From: Niallia endozanthoxylica
GTDB lineage: Bacteria; Bacillota; Bacilli; Bacillales; Cytobacillaceae
DNA: 64,000 nt
Direction of reading: 5' to 3'
Assembly: GCF_008710145.1 (NCBI RefSeq)
Contig: NZ_VYKL01000006.1
Location: 1-64,000, forward strand
Of the stretch, positions 43,618 through 52,576 are shown piece by piece. A program made the translations under genes and the position numbers. The notes beneath the pieces are model-generated. The model was not told where the DNA came from, did not search any database, and worked only from the letters and a program-made list of their open reading frames with translations. The first letter of the stretch is position 1; the number at the start of each line of letters is the position of its first letter.

Positions 43618-43759
43618 AGGTGAAGATATCTGAAATAGGGTGTAAGGATATTCTCAGTTTTTCAGGAGAGAAATTGGGGTTGGTGATTGCACTAACGTTA
43701 TTACAATTAGGCATACCTTCCCATACTAACACTAGCAGCCAAATAAGGAGGAACAATAA

Positions 43760-44821
43760 ATGAAAACATTAAAAATTGCAGCGATACCCGGTGACGGAAT
43801 AGGAAAAGAGGTTGTACCGGCAGCCATCGATGTTTTGAACACCATTTCAGAGATTCATGGCGGGCTAAAGTTTGAGTTTACAGAATTTCCATGGAGCTGT
43901 GAATATTACCTAGAGCACGGAGACATGATGCCAAAGGATGGCCTTGATATCCTGCAGAGTTTTGACAGTATTTTCTTAGGAGCCGTTGGAAACCAACATT
44001 TAGTGCCCGATCATGTTTCGTTATGGGGATTATTAATTAAAATTCGTCGTGAGTTTGAACAAACAATTAATATTCGTCCAGCTAAAGTGATAAAAGGCAT
44101 AAGATCCCCTCTTTTAAATCCGAAAGACTTTGATCTCATTGTGGTAAGAGAAAATAGTGAGGGTGAATACAGCGAAATTGGCGGGAAAATCTATCGTGGT
44201 GAAGATGAAATTGCGATTCAAAACGCTGTCTTTTCAAGAAAAGGTACAGAAAGAGCGATGCGCTATGCGTTTGAATTAGCCTCAAGGCGCAAGAAACATG
44301 TAACAAGTGCAACGAAATCAAATGGAATTGTTTATTCAATGCCTTTCTGGGACAGTGTGTTTAAAGAAGTATCAAAGGATTATCCGGACATTAGCACAGA
44401 CCATCAACATATTGACGCATTATCTGCCTTTTTTGTTACTCAGCCTGATAAATTCGATGTGATTGTAGCCAGCAATTTATTCGGTGATATTTTAACAGAT
44501 TTAGGCGCAGCCATTATGGGCAGTATTGGTATCGCTCCAGCAGCTAATATCAATGTAAATGGGAAGTATCCTTCTATGTTTGAACCAGTCCATGGATCTG
44601 CACCGGATATTTTCGGAAAAGGAATTGCTAACCCAATGGGTCAGATTTGGACAGCCAAAATGATGTTAGATCACTTTGGCGAGGAAGAGCTCGGAACAAC
44701 CTTACTAGATGTTGTCGAAAGTGTAACAAATGATGGATTTTTAACACCGGATATCGGCGGACAGTATACGACAAAAGAAGTAACAGATGAAATCATTAAT
44801 AGATTAAAAACTTTCAAATAG
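43760..44821 (+). CDS. Tartrate dehydrogenase/decarboxylase (isopropylmalate dehydrogenase family)
   Basis: This 353-residue protein is of the beta-decarboxylating dehydrogenase family (IPGDGIGKEVVPA at the start; FGDILTDLGAAIMGSIG near 235). The TINIRPAKV and VVRENSEGEYSEIGG stretches are typical of the tartrate/D-malate branch, which acts on tartrate or D-malate with NAD+ and can yield D-glycerate. The next gene is a glycerate kinase, which fits the tartrate-to-glycerate route. Both are in one operon, with a cre site upstream. Confidence 0.9.
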   Translation: MKTLKIAAIPGDGIGKEVVPAAIDVLNTISEIHGGLKFEFTEFPWSCEYYLEHGDMMPKDGLDILQSFDSIFLGAVGNQHLVPDHVSLWGLLIKIRREFEQTINIRPAKVIKGIRSPLLNPKDFDLIVVRENSEGEYSEIGGKIYRGEDEIAIQNAVFSRKGTERAMRYAFELASRRKKHVTSATKSNGIVYSMPFWDSVFKEVSKDYPDISTDHQHIDALSAFFVTQPDKFDVIVASNLFGDILTDLGAAIMGSIGIAPAANINVNGKYPSMFEPVHGSAPDIFGKGIANPMGQIWTAKMMLDHFGEEELGTTLLDVVESVTNDGFLTPDIGGQYTTKEVTDEIINRLKTFK

Positions 44822-44858
44822 AAAAACCTGTGAAACGCGTGAAAAGTGGGTGTGAAAG

Positions 44859-46001
44859 ATGAAAGTATTAATTGCTATTGATTCCTTTAAAGGAAGCATT
44901 TCTTCTCTAGAAGGGAGTAAAGCGATTGCCTTAGGAATCAAAGAGGTCTACCCTGCTGCGGAAATCGTGACCCTTCCATTAGCTGATGGCGGGGAAGGAA
45001 CTGTAGAAGCACTAGTACGGGCAACAGGAGGAAGATTAGTTAAAAAAGAAGTGACAGGCCCGCTGCAAGAAAAGATACAGGCTGCCTATGGAATTCTAGG
45101 TGATCAAAAAACGGCAGTCATTGAAGTAGCTGAGGCTTGTGGACTTCCACTTGTACCATTAGAAAAACGTAATCCTTTCTATACAACAACCTATGGTGTG
45201 GGCGAACTTATTTTAGATGCAATGGATCATGGCTGCCGTGAATTCGTAATTGGACTTGGCGGCAGTGCTACAAACGATGCGGGAGTTGGTATGCTTCAGG
45301 CATTAGGGTATCGCTTTTTAGATAACATGCAAGAAACGGTTGGTTTAGGAGCAAAGGAGTTATCACGTATTGTTACAATCGACGTGAGCCAAGTAACTCC
45401 ACTTTTAAAACAATGCTATTTTAGAGTTGCTTGTGATGTCAATAATCCGCTTTACGGACCAGATGGGGCTTCACATATATTTGGACCGCAAAAAGGAGCC
45501 ACACCTGAAATGGTTGAGGAGCTTGATCTGTGGGTAAAACAGTTAGCGGAGATTACGCTTAAGGAACTTAACGTGGATATCCAAAGTATTGCCGGTGCTG
45601 GAGCGGCTGGTGGCTTAGGAGCGGCATTTTCGGGATTTTTGGGTGCACATCTCGAATCAGGTATCAATCTAATTTTAGACATGGTCCAGATGGAGAAGCA
45701 TTTGGAAGGTGCTGACTTTGTTATTACAGGTGAAGGGAAAATAGATGGACAAACTTCCAGGGGGAAAGCACCTCTAGGAGCAGCAAAGCTCGCCCAAAAT
45801 CATCAAATCCCGGTTATTGCACTGGCCGGAAGCGTGACAGATGAGACCAACGCCTTACATTCGCTTGGAATGACTTCGATTTTCTCTATCATTAGCTCCC
45901 CCCTGTCATTGGAAAAAGCAATGGACCCTAAGGTGACTTTCAATCAATTGCAAATGACAGTGAATCAAATATTTAGGCTGATTCAGGTGTTAAAAGGGTA
46001 A
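44859..46001 (+). CDS. glxK: Glycerate kinase, second copy
   Basis: This 380-residue glycerate kinase has the same signatures as the one at 33617 (IAIDSFKGSISSLEGSKAI, LADGGEGTVEALV, GLGGSATNDAGVGM). It follows tartrate dehydrogenase by 37 bases and completes a tartrate-glycerate-phosphoglycerate route. A palindrome of family A directly follows the stop and may terminate or stabilise the transcript. Confidence 0.95.
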   Translation: MKVLIAIDSFKGSISSLEGSKAIALGIKEVYPAAEIVTLPLADGGEGTVEALVRATGGRLVKKEVTGPLQEKIQAAYGILGDQKTAVIEVAEACGLPLVPLEKRNPFYTTTYGVGELILDAMDHGCREFVIGLGGSATNDAGVGMLQALGYRFLDNMQETVGLGAKELSRIVTIDVSQVTPLLKQCYFRVACDVNNPLYGPDGASHIFGPQKGATPEMVEELDLWVKQLAEITLKELNVDIQSIAGAGAAGGLGAAFSGFLGAHLESGINLILDMVQMEKHLEGADFVITGEGKIDGQTSRGKAPLGAAKLAQNHQIPVIALAGSVTDETNALHSLGMTSIFSIISSPLSLEKAMDPKVTFNQLQMTVNQIFRLIQVLKG

Positions 46002-46060
46002 AACGCGGGGAGGGTTTTGATGTTTCACAAAGTGAAACGCTAGAACCCTTCCCATGCTTT
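46000..46060. repeat. Palindrome, repeat family A
   Basis: AAACGCGGGGAGGGTTTT and AGAACCCTTCCCATGCTTT, with inner TTTCAC/GTGAAA arms, form a large hairpin right at the glycerate kinase stop codon, similar to 41745-41810. Confidence 0.8.
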
Positions 46061-46189
46061 AGACAAAGGAACATCCTCCATTTGTTTCGGAAAAAGACCA
46101 TGCAAGACCTGTCACGGCATTTCATTTCACAGAAATTTCTGTTACTATTTTACATAATAATATGTATTCCAAAAAATGGAGGGACAATC

Positions 46190-46414
46190 ATGACAGGGAC
46201 GATTGCTGTTATTATGGTATTTGGAATTCCCATCATCGCTATTATCACAGGTCACTTGCAAAAACAGTCAAAAATAAAGGCCAGCATGGTGAAAGACCAA
46301 GTGGAGCTAGAAAAACTCAAACACGAAAACTATCTAATCGAAACGGAGAAAATGAAGCTTGAGCTTGAAAAGATGATGTTGAATAGTCCAAAAGATAAAG
46401 AAAATTTTATGTAA
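46190..46414 (+). CDS. Small membrane protein with coiled coil (PspB-like layout)
   Basis: The ATG at 46190 has GGAGGG at 7 bases. The 74-residue protein has one membrane segment (about residues 3-20, IAVIMVFGIPIIAIITG) and a charged heptad-like tail (VELEKLKHENYLIETEKMKLELEKM). Such small anchors are found in phage-shock-like or stress membrane proteins, but no exact family is recognised. Confidence 0.75.
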   Translation: MTGTIAVIMVFGIPIIAIITGHLQKQSKIKASMVKDQVELEKLKHENYLIETEKMKLELEKMMLNSPKDKENFM

Positions 46415-46501
46415 CAGAAATTCAGCGAACACAAGGGCCGTCACGATACGATTTAATAAAATCTAATCATAACAAGTAGATTGGGCCAACCGAAACAAAT
46501 A

Positions 46502-46541
46502 GGAGAGTTCCACGAAAACTTGTATTTTCGCGGAACTCTCT
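46502..46541 (+). repeat. Hairpin repeat family B, copy 4
   Basis: GGAGAGTTCCACGAAAA pairs with TTTTCGCGGAACTCTC, followed by TTTTTC. Inner bases changed in a paired manner (CACGAAAA/TTTTCGCG) relative to other copies, which supports an RNA structure. Confidence 0.8.
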
Positions 46542-46621
46542 TTTTCAAGCGCCTAAAGAGAGGTTACTTTAATAGGTAGTTATAATTTTATGATAGATTA
46601 TTAATAGAAGGGGGAGATTTT

Positions 46622-47266
46622 TTGAATAAATTTCTAAAAATTATACTTGGTGTTTTGAGTGTGATCGTATTAGGAGTTGGACTGCTTGTTGCTATCTTTT
46701 TAGCAGAAATGAAACCTGATAAAGAGGAAGAGGAAAAGGTAAAGATTCAAGCAGAGCAATATTTAGAAGATTACTTTAATGATAACTTCGAAGTCTATGA
46801 CACTTTGTATGATAATATGGGGAACTTTGGTTTTGAATATGCCGCTAAGGTAAGGGACAAGAAAAATGATACAGCGTTTTTTGTTTATTATGATGAGGAA
46901 ACAAAACAAATGGCAGACACGTACATTGCTGATAAATGGGAGGATGATTTAGCAACTGAACTACGACCTTATATGAAAGAGAATTTTGGAGAAGCATCAG
47001 ATTTCTTCGTTTTCTTTACTAATGAACAAATTGGACAAGAACTAGGAATTGACCCTCTTCATCCTAGCAGTTATAAGGAGTTTGAAGTTGCTCCTACGAT
47101 CCGTATTACTGTTCCTCGAGAAAAGAACAACGAGGATGAAACCCTTCTTAATGAGTTCATCACCTATCTAAAAAGCGAAGAAATCCTGCAACATGGTTCG
47201 GTTATTATGGAATACATCGCTGAAGATGGTGTCATTTTAGATGATGAATGGGGCAAAGAGTTTTAG
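46622..47266 (+). CDS. Membrane-anchored protein of unknown function
   Basis: The TTG start follows GGGGGAGA. The 214-residue protein has one N-terminal membrane segment (about residues 6-27), then an acidic extracytoplasmic domain rich in Glu, Asp, Phe and Tyr. No family is recognised. It is preceded by hairpin B4 and followed by a clear terminator, so it is monocistronic. Confidence 0.7.
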   Translation: MNKFLKIILGVLSVIVLGVGLLVAIFLAEMKPDKEEEEKVKIQAEQYLEDYFNDNFEVYDTLYDNMGNFGFEYAAKVRDKKNDTAFFVYYDEETKQMADTYIADKWEDDLATELRPYMKENFGEASDFFVFFTNEQIGQELGIDPLHPSSYKEFEVAPTIRITVPREKNNEDETLLNEFITYLKSEEILQHGSVIMEYIAEDGVILDDEWGKEF

Positions 47267-47318
47267 TAAACCGGAGAGACGTTTCTCGCGTTTTTACTAT
47301 TACATAGCGGACGAAGAT

Positions 47319-47352
47319 AAAGCATTTCTAAGTAATCAGAAATGCTTTTTAT
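47319..47352 (+). terminator. Terminator
   Basis: AAAGCATTTCT and AGAAATGCTTT form an 11-bp stem with an 8-base loop and a run of T residues. Confidence 0.88.
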
Positions 47353-47415
47353 TTTTCACAAAAAACTGAAGAGTATTTGTATAACAACAATAAAATAATA
47401 AATATCAATAATATT

Positions 47416-47432
47416 TTATTGATAAACAATAA
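47416..47432 (+). promoter_or_regulatory. Candidate operator of the second DUF2975/XRE pair
   Basis: TTATTGATAAACAATAA is a perfect 6-5-6 inverted repeat, 47 bases before the start codon, the same distance as at the first locus (9650-9666). Confidence 0.65.
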
Positions 47433-47479
47433 ATTATATTTTATAATCAAATTAACATTATTTAAGTGAGGTACTTTTT

Positions 47480-47968
47480 ATGAAACATAGCTCAACTCTC
47501 TTTTTAAAGTTAGCTGTTTTTCTTATTGGAACTCCAGTTCTTGCTTTGTGCATCTTTGGATTCCCTGAGATGGCGACTAGAGATGCAGCAACTCATCCAG
47601 AGACTGCCTACTTGCAATATCCATTTTTGATATGTGCGTATATAACGGTCACGCCGTTCTTCTTTGCCTTGTACCAAGCATTAAAACTCTTAAAGTATAT
47701 TGACCAGAACAAAGCCTTCTCGGAACGATCTGTTAAAGCCTTGAAGTATATCAAATACTGTGCAATTACCATCAGTATATTCGTTCTAACAGGACTAATA
47801 TCTGTGATGATACTGACGGCAGGTACAGATGAAGACACAGCAGGTGTGATTAGCTTAGGGTCCATTGTCATTTTTGGTTCATTGGTGATTGCATTCTTTG
47901 CTGCTGTCCTTCGAAGACTTTTAAAAGAAGCGATTGATATAAAATCAGAAAATGATTTAACGGTCTAA
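47480..47968 (+). CDS. DUF2975 membrane protein, second copy
   Basis: This 162-residue paralogue of the protein at 9111 has four membrane segments, the shared TPFFFALYQALKLLKYIDQNKAFS region and an identical C-terminus (LLKEAIDIKSENDLTV). GTGAGG precedes the ATG. Its partner regulator gene is broken, so this copy may be controlled by the regulator of the other locus or be unregulated. Confidence 0.85.
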   Translation: MKHSSTLFLKLAVFLIGTPVLALCIFGFPEMATRDAATHPETAYLQYPFLICAYITVTPFFFALYQALKLLKYIDQNKAFSERSVKALKYIKYCAITISIFVLTGLISVMILTAGTDEDTAGVISLGSIVIFGSLVIAFFAAVLRRLLKEAIDIKSENDLTV

Positions 47969-47978
47969 AGTTACAAAA

Positions 47979-48164
47979 ATGGCGATTATGATTAACATGG
48001 ATTGGATGTTAGCAAAACGAAAAATGAGCGTAACAGAACTTTTGGACAAGGTTGGACTAACAATGGCTAACCTTTTATATAAGTTAAGCCATCCCATCAT
48101 AGAAGTCCCTATGCATGTTTCCCACCTTTTTAGCCCCCTTTTTCACCATACACCACCAAGATAG
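47979..48164 (+). pseudogene. Truncated XRE regulator of the second DUF2975 pair
   Basis: The first 33 codons match the XRE protein at 8879-9100 (start MAIMINMDWMLAKRKMSVTE), but homology ends near 48083, inside the recognition helix, and unrelated residues follow to the stop. The ribosome site is also lost: GAGGTGAT at the first locus is AAAGTTAC here. A functional DNA-binding protein is unlikely. Confidence 0.85.
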
Positions 48165-48184
48165 TAGGATTCATTTGAATGAAA

Positions 48185-48217
48185 GGTACCTGCTTTCTTT
48201 TACAATTCGCAGGTACC
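48185..48217. terminator. Terminator between converging transcripts
   Basis: GGTACCTGC and GCAGGTACC form a perfect 9-bp stem with a 15-base loop, 13 bases past the minus-strand stop at 48230. Confidence 0.75.
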
Positions 48218-48229
48218 CTCTCAAATTCC

Positions 48230-49549
48230 TCAGCTCATTTCTTGAACTAACAATTGGTCATTTTCCTGCACCAATCCTAATATGCCTTTTTGAATAAGTT
48301 TAAATAGAGAAAACTGAGGCTTTAATTGGAGCTGTGCAAGTAACGAGTCCATTTTTTCTAACGGTGATTGACCGCCGCAAAATGCCTCAAACTCCTCCTT
48401 ATTAAAATCGGCAAAACCATGGCCGCTTACTCCCTCATGTCTCAGCTCTAAGATGTCTTCCAATCCTTTATCCTTAAAAAACAAATACAAATCGGCAAAA
48501 TATCGATCCCTTGCAGGCAGCCGTTCCAATCCGACACATTTATCCCTTCGAATCGTGACTCTGTATCGATCTTCTATCCTTCTTACCTCGCGTCTTAACA
48601 CTTTCATATAACTATGGAGGTGATTGGTCATCCGCTCATTTGGGACCTGAAGGAAAAAGGGCTGGTCTTTCCGTACAAAAACGGAATTTCGATTGGGTAC
48701 AGAATACGGTCGAGTATCCCAACCCAGTGAATAGAGCAACGTTTCTTCCGCTAATCGGTAAAACAACACAATAAAGTCAATCAGATCATTGGCCTCATAC
48801 ACAATCTCTGCATAATTATAAAGATAGTGAATAAATGCTTTTTGATCGCCAGCCTGTATTTTTTTCAGATTTTCCACATAGTGGACCTCTGCTCTTTCCC
48901 CATACTTTTCTAATTGTGAGATCAGTAAAGTAAATGGGTCATCCATTCCGTTCTTACCTTTTCTTACTTGAAGCGACAAAAGTTCCTGACCGAAATCCAG
49001 TAATCTCTCCAGTTCATGTGGCAGCTCACGATTACTGATTAAGGATTTGGCTGCTTTAAAATTATTGGAAATCACTAATTCGTAAAAATGATGACTCAGA
49101 CCTTCTTCCGATAAATAGGGTTCTATTTTAATAGATTCAACTTCACTTCCTTGCTTGCCCATTGGATCAGAAATAACCGTTAATTGATGATAGAAAGTTG
49201 AAACACAGTAATGCATCACCATTTGCAGAAAAGAGGATTGGCACTGATTAAGGATTAGGTACAGATGATAATCATTTTTCTTCATTACATTTAATAAAGC
49301 TGTCTCTACTTTCGCAAGCCGCTCTTGGATGGATAATTCATGTTCATCCTTGATCTCCAAAATTTGAACCTCTTCTCTATCAGATAATGATACGGCAATT
49401 TTTTCACGAATCACTTCCTGACTTGCATTCATATCAAGCTCTACTAAGAATAAGACCGCTACTTCATCAAGTTGACTTTCCTTCATCCATTGGATCAAAC
49501 CATCGTACTGCCCTTCCTTATTTAACGGATAAATGACTAGATTTTTCAT
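48230..49549 (-). CDS. Csm6-like (CARF-HEPN-like) protein B
   Basis: This 439-residue protein has an alpha/beta, Rossmann-like N-terminal part (strand KNLVIYPLN, then alternating helices and strands to about residue 160) compatible with a CARF domain, and a helical C-terminal part with the HEPN ribonuclease motif R370-x6-H377 (RHEGVSGHG). The layout and motif resemble the TIGR02710/Csm6 group of cyclic-oligonucleotide-activated RNases. It overlaps the upstream homologue by 32 bases. No CRISPR array or other cas gene is in the window. CARF assignment is inference. Confidence 0.6.
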   Translation of the reverse strand: MKNLVIYPLNKEGQYDGLIQWMKESQLDEVAVLFLVELDMNASQEVIREKIAVSLSDREEVQILEIKDEHELSIQERLAKVETALLNVMKKNDYHLYLILNQCQSSFLQMVMHYCVSTFYHQLTVISDPMGKQGSEVESIKIEPYLSEEGLSHHFYELVISNNFKAAKSLISNRELPHELERLLDFGQELLSLQVRKGKNGMDDPFTLLISQLEKYGERAEVHYVENLKKIQAGDQKAFIHYLYNYAEIVYEANDLIDFIVLFYRLAEETLLYSLGWDTRPYSVPNRNSVFVRKDQPFFLQVPNERMTNHLHSYMKVLRREVRRIEDRYRVTIRRDKCVGLERLPARDRYFADLYLFFKDKGLEDILELRHEGVSGHGFADFNKEEFEAFCGGQSPLEKMDSLLAQLQLKPQFSLFKLIQKGILGLVQENDQLLVQEMS

Positions 49550-50867
49550 CCTTTTTCACCTCTTTTCTCTCTAGTTTGCGGCTGACTGCCAGCAATAGAC
49601 GTGTGATATGCTCATAATTGTCATCCAATTCAGCTTCTAAATCCTTCAACATCAGAGTCGAATCCATCCTAAAACGATGTCTCGCTTTTTTAACCGTAGT
49701 ACTTGCCGTCCCATAATGAGCGGTTAATAGGTCTCTATGGTTAATTCCCTTTCTGCCATGACCAATGAAACTATGATTTCGAACTTGCAAGGTATCGGCG
49801 ACATTTTTGCTTTTTAGATAAAAATAAGCTCCGTAATATTGTGTAATCGCACCACTTTCATACTTTTCTTCTAGCTGATCAACCACTTGGTAAATGGATG
49901 AATTTTTCCCTATTTTAACTGGGGATGATACAGGCTGGCCATGCTGCGATAAATAATAAAGGACTGCTTCTCTTGCTCGATAAAATCGTACGAGAAAAGA
50001 AGGATAATCTTCTTTTTCGAAATAGACCTCTAGTTGACGATACAACTCAACAATTCTAGCAAGGTCTCTTTCTTTGCTCGCTGTTGATTGAAGAGAGGTT
50101 AAGATAGAATGTGTCTCCTGGTAGACTGTATGATTAGATAAGTATTCTTTCGTTTCTTCTAAATAGTTTAATGCCTCATCAAAAGAAAAGTTAAGCCGCT
50201 TAATCATCATTTGCAGCAAGGACTTGAGTGTTTTCGTCATGTTATTCCCTTCTAAATCCTTTAACAATTCTAAGGCCGCTTGATAATCGTGATCGACCAC
50301 AAAATCACGAAATTGTTTACGCCAATCCTGGACATTCTTTCGAACACGAATGTGATGGCTGACCGTTTGCTCGTTGTCCCAATATAAGCTAACGTAGCGA
50401 TCTTCAAATTGTTTGACACCTTCTAACGTCATAGCCTGTGACAACAGAGCATCTCCAAAACCGACCACATGGGTAAAGATTTCGAATGGATAACGAACCG
50501 CCAACTTATGGGTTTGCTGCTCTACTGTCTCAAGGATATCTTCAAAATCCTTCTCTTCATTAATGGGAACGAGAAGAACCTCCACTTCCCAACCTTCTCC
50601 AAACTCAGGCTGCATTAGTTTCTCCAACTGATTTTCGATTTTCATAAAATCACGAAATGGGATAGTATCATCTACTTTAAACCAGGCATGGAGGATGCCT
50701 TCTTTTTGATCCAACCTTTCTATGATCCTTGCAAACTGATTGGCTTGTTGCAGAATAGTATCGGAATCTAGTTTCCATAATGATTGGGTTAGGTTTCCTT
50801 TACTTGATTTAGCTGCTTTTATTGTCTCTATGAAAATGAATTGGGGGATACATTTGATCTCTTTCAT
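49518..50867 (-). CDS. Csm6-like (CARF-HEPN-like) protein A
   Basis: This 449-residue protein is a distant paralogue of the next gene, sharing a DHDYQAALELL-type segment near residue 190, FYRAREAVLYYLSQHG near 300 and the HEPN motif R363-x6-H370 (RNHSFIGHG). The N-terminal 170 residues are probably alpha/beta. GAGAGG precedes the ATG. Both genes form a translationally coupled pair, suggesting that the two proteins act together, possibly as a heterodimer. The two-gene HEPN unit without CRISPR may be an independent defence or stress RNase. Confidence 0.6.
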   Translation of the reverse strand: MKEIKCIPQFIFIETIKAAKSSKGNLTQSLWKLDSDTILQQANQFARIIERLDQKEGILHAWFKVDDTIPFRDFMKIENQLEKLMQPEFGEGWEVEVLLVPINEEKDFEDILETVEQQTHKLAVRYPFEIFTHVVGFGDALLSQAMTLEGVKQFEDRYVSLYWDNEQTVSHHIRVRKNVQDWRKQFRDFVVDHDYQAALELLKDLEGNNMTKTLKSLLQMMIKRLNFSFDEALNYLEETKEYLSNHTVYQETHSILTSLQSTASKERDLARIVELYRQLEVYFEKEDYPSFLVRFYRAREAVLYYLSQHGQPVSSPVKIGKNSSIYQVVDQLEEKYESGAITQYYGAYFYLKSKNVADTLQVRNHSFIGHGRKGINHRDLLTAHYGTASTTVKKARHRFRMDSTLMLKDLEAELDDNYEHITRLLLAVSRKLERKEVKKDEKSSHLSVK

Positions 50868-51085
50868 GTAAAAACCTCTCTTGGTATTCTTTTGGATTAA
50901 AACGACCTTCTTAAAAATAGCACAGTCCTCATGATGCAGGAATGCGCCTGTATGAATCCTTTAATCAAGGTCTATAACCTTTTAATAAAAAGGAACTTTA
51001 TATGTCCCAAATCCAAAGGCAAACTGTCTTCCTCCAATTTCTGATGTTGCCTTGTGGATGTTCCTTGAAAAAAACCACAAAAAAA

Positions 51086-51110
51086 TAAGCAACCCCTGAT
51101 GAGATTGCTT
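51086..51110 (-). terminator. Terminator after the regulator gene
   Basis: On the minus strand AAGCAAT and GTTGCTTA pair around a small loop and are followed by TTTTTTTG. Confidence 0.75.
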
Positions 51111-51155
51111 CACTAACTGATTGAAACGGCAGAACCAACCCTGCGTTTCCCTAAA

Positions 51156-52463
51156 TCAACGGACTGTCCCTCTCAACAATACCCGATAGACTTTTCTGGG
51201 CCTGCCGCGCGGGTGTGGGGTTTCTTCGCCGATTTCCTCTGCATAGCCGCTTTTCTCGAGCTGCGACATAATTCTCCTTGCGCTTCTCGGCAGGATTTGC
51301 AGCTTCGTCGCAAGATCTTGGCAGGTGATTTCGGAACGACCCATTTTTGATAGAATGGAATCAATTTTACTGATGGTCGCCACACTTAAAGAAGTTCGTT
51401 CACTTATCACTTGCATATCTTTGTCGTTATAAGAATAGGTAAGGCTTTCTTTTTTTCCTAATGGACCTTTAAACGTTTTATTATCAAAGGCAACCATCCA
51501 GTTTTCTTTTCCATGTTTACGAGCCTGTAACAGTGCGTTTCTTGCCATCATCTCTGCATCGTAGGCAGACGGACCAATGCCGATCCCACAGGTAATATTC
51601 CCTTTCGTGATATCCTGGATTTCATCAAGATTAGGTATGACACTAAAATTATCAGTAATATCGCTTAATTCACCACGTGTGGTAAAAATAACATAGCATC
51701 CAGGGCTTACTGTTTTCAGCGAACCTTGTATCCTCTTCGCATATTTTAGCAGCTTTTGCGTGTTTTTTATTTCCATATCATACATCTCATCAGAAGAAAA
51801 GGATGAAATCGACATCGATGAAAATAAATCCATCTCAAAGATTTGGACAGCAATTTGTCTATCTTTAAATCGCAGCATTTCCTGTGTTTTTAGAGCTTCA
51901 TTCAACACCGATGTAACGGCTGATTTTGTGTGCTTCACACGAAATACAGGAACACCCCGTTTTTCGAGCTCTTTTTGCACCTGCCATGCACATGTCACAG
52001 CTGCGCTTGTTTCACCCTTTTTCCATAATTGTTCATGATACTCTACCACATCTTCTATCGATTTTGGTTCTTCATATAAATGGGAAGAAGAATCATCAAT
52101 ATCCAATTCCTCAAATATTTGCTTTAATTCAGACGTCTTTAACGCATCAAAGCTTAGCTGATTGATGTCCAGATGATGATGATACAAAATACGATATAAC
52201 GTTTTATATAAACTAGTCCCCGTATAAGGAACATAAAACATGGGCTTTTGGACTCTCCCCCATTTTTCAGCGACGGAATAAGGGAAAATCCCTGAGAATA
52301 ACCACATGTCCACCTTATGAGAATGAGCTTCTAGTATACTAATAACATCTTTTTCATAAAAATGAAGAAAGGGGATGCATTCAAATTCTGAATACTCCTT
52401 TACCACGGATTGGATCCATTCTAGATTATCCTCAACACCAATGAGTCCTAATCGGATGCTCAA
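51156..52463 (-). CDS. Transcriptional regulator of the amidohydrolase/transporter cluster
   Basis: This protein (435 residues from the TTG at 52463, which has AGGTG upstream; the frame is open to 52586) has a C-terminal winged-helix region (ITCQDLATKLQILPRSARRIMSQLEKSGYAE, then RGRPRKVY) and a central part of cyclase/GGDEF-like look (GCYVIFTTRGE ... GNITCGIGIGPSAYDAEMMARNAL). The N-terminal alpha/beta part may bind a ligand. The family is not firmly recognised. The extra N-terminal 41 codons come from an inverted-repeat cassette and are probably not translated. Confidence 0.75.
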   Translation of the reverse strand: MSIRLGLIGVEDNLEWIQSVVKEYSEFECIPFLHFYEKDVISILEAHSHKVDMWLFSGIFPYSVAEKWGRVQKPMFYVPYTGTSLYKTLYRILYHHHLDINQLSFDALKTSELKQIFEELDIDDSSSHLYEEPKSIEDVVEYHEQLWKKGETSAAVTCAWQVQKELEKRGVPVFRVKHTKSAVTSVLNEALKTQEMLRFKDRQIAVQIFEMDLFSSMSISSFSSDEMYDMEIKNTQKLLKYAKRIQGSLKTVSPGCYVIFTTRGELSDITDNFSVIPNLDEIQDITKGNITCGIGIGPSAYDAEMMARNALLQARKHGKENWMVAFDNKTFKGPLGKKESLTYSYNDKDMQVISERTSLSVATISKIDSILSKMGRSEITCQDLATKLQILPRSARRIMSQLEKSGYAEEIGEETPHPRGRPRKVYRVLLRGTVR

Positions 52464-52576
52464 TTCATCACCTACAATACTATTACTCTCATCAAATTCG
52501 CTCGTCGAATTTGCGTCGGGATTACCTGAGCCCGCTCGATCAATTACCGTAAAAAATCGCATAACTCGCCGGAGGC

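Noticed and set aside
43466..43714. Minus-strand frame of about 82 codons ending just before a terminator hairpin
   Set aside because: The possible start has its ribosome-like bases touching the ATG, no family is recognised, and the region overlaps the promoter and cre site of the tartrate dehydrogenase gene.
48230..50867. A type III CRISPR locus around the Csm6-like genes
   Set aside because: No Cas10, Csm/Cmr, Cas6, Cas1/2 or repeat array is present in the window.
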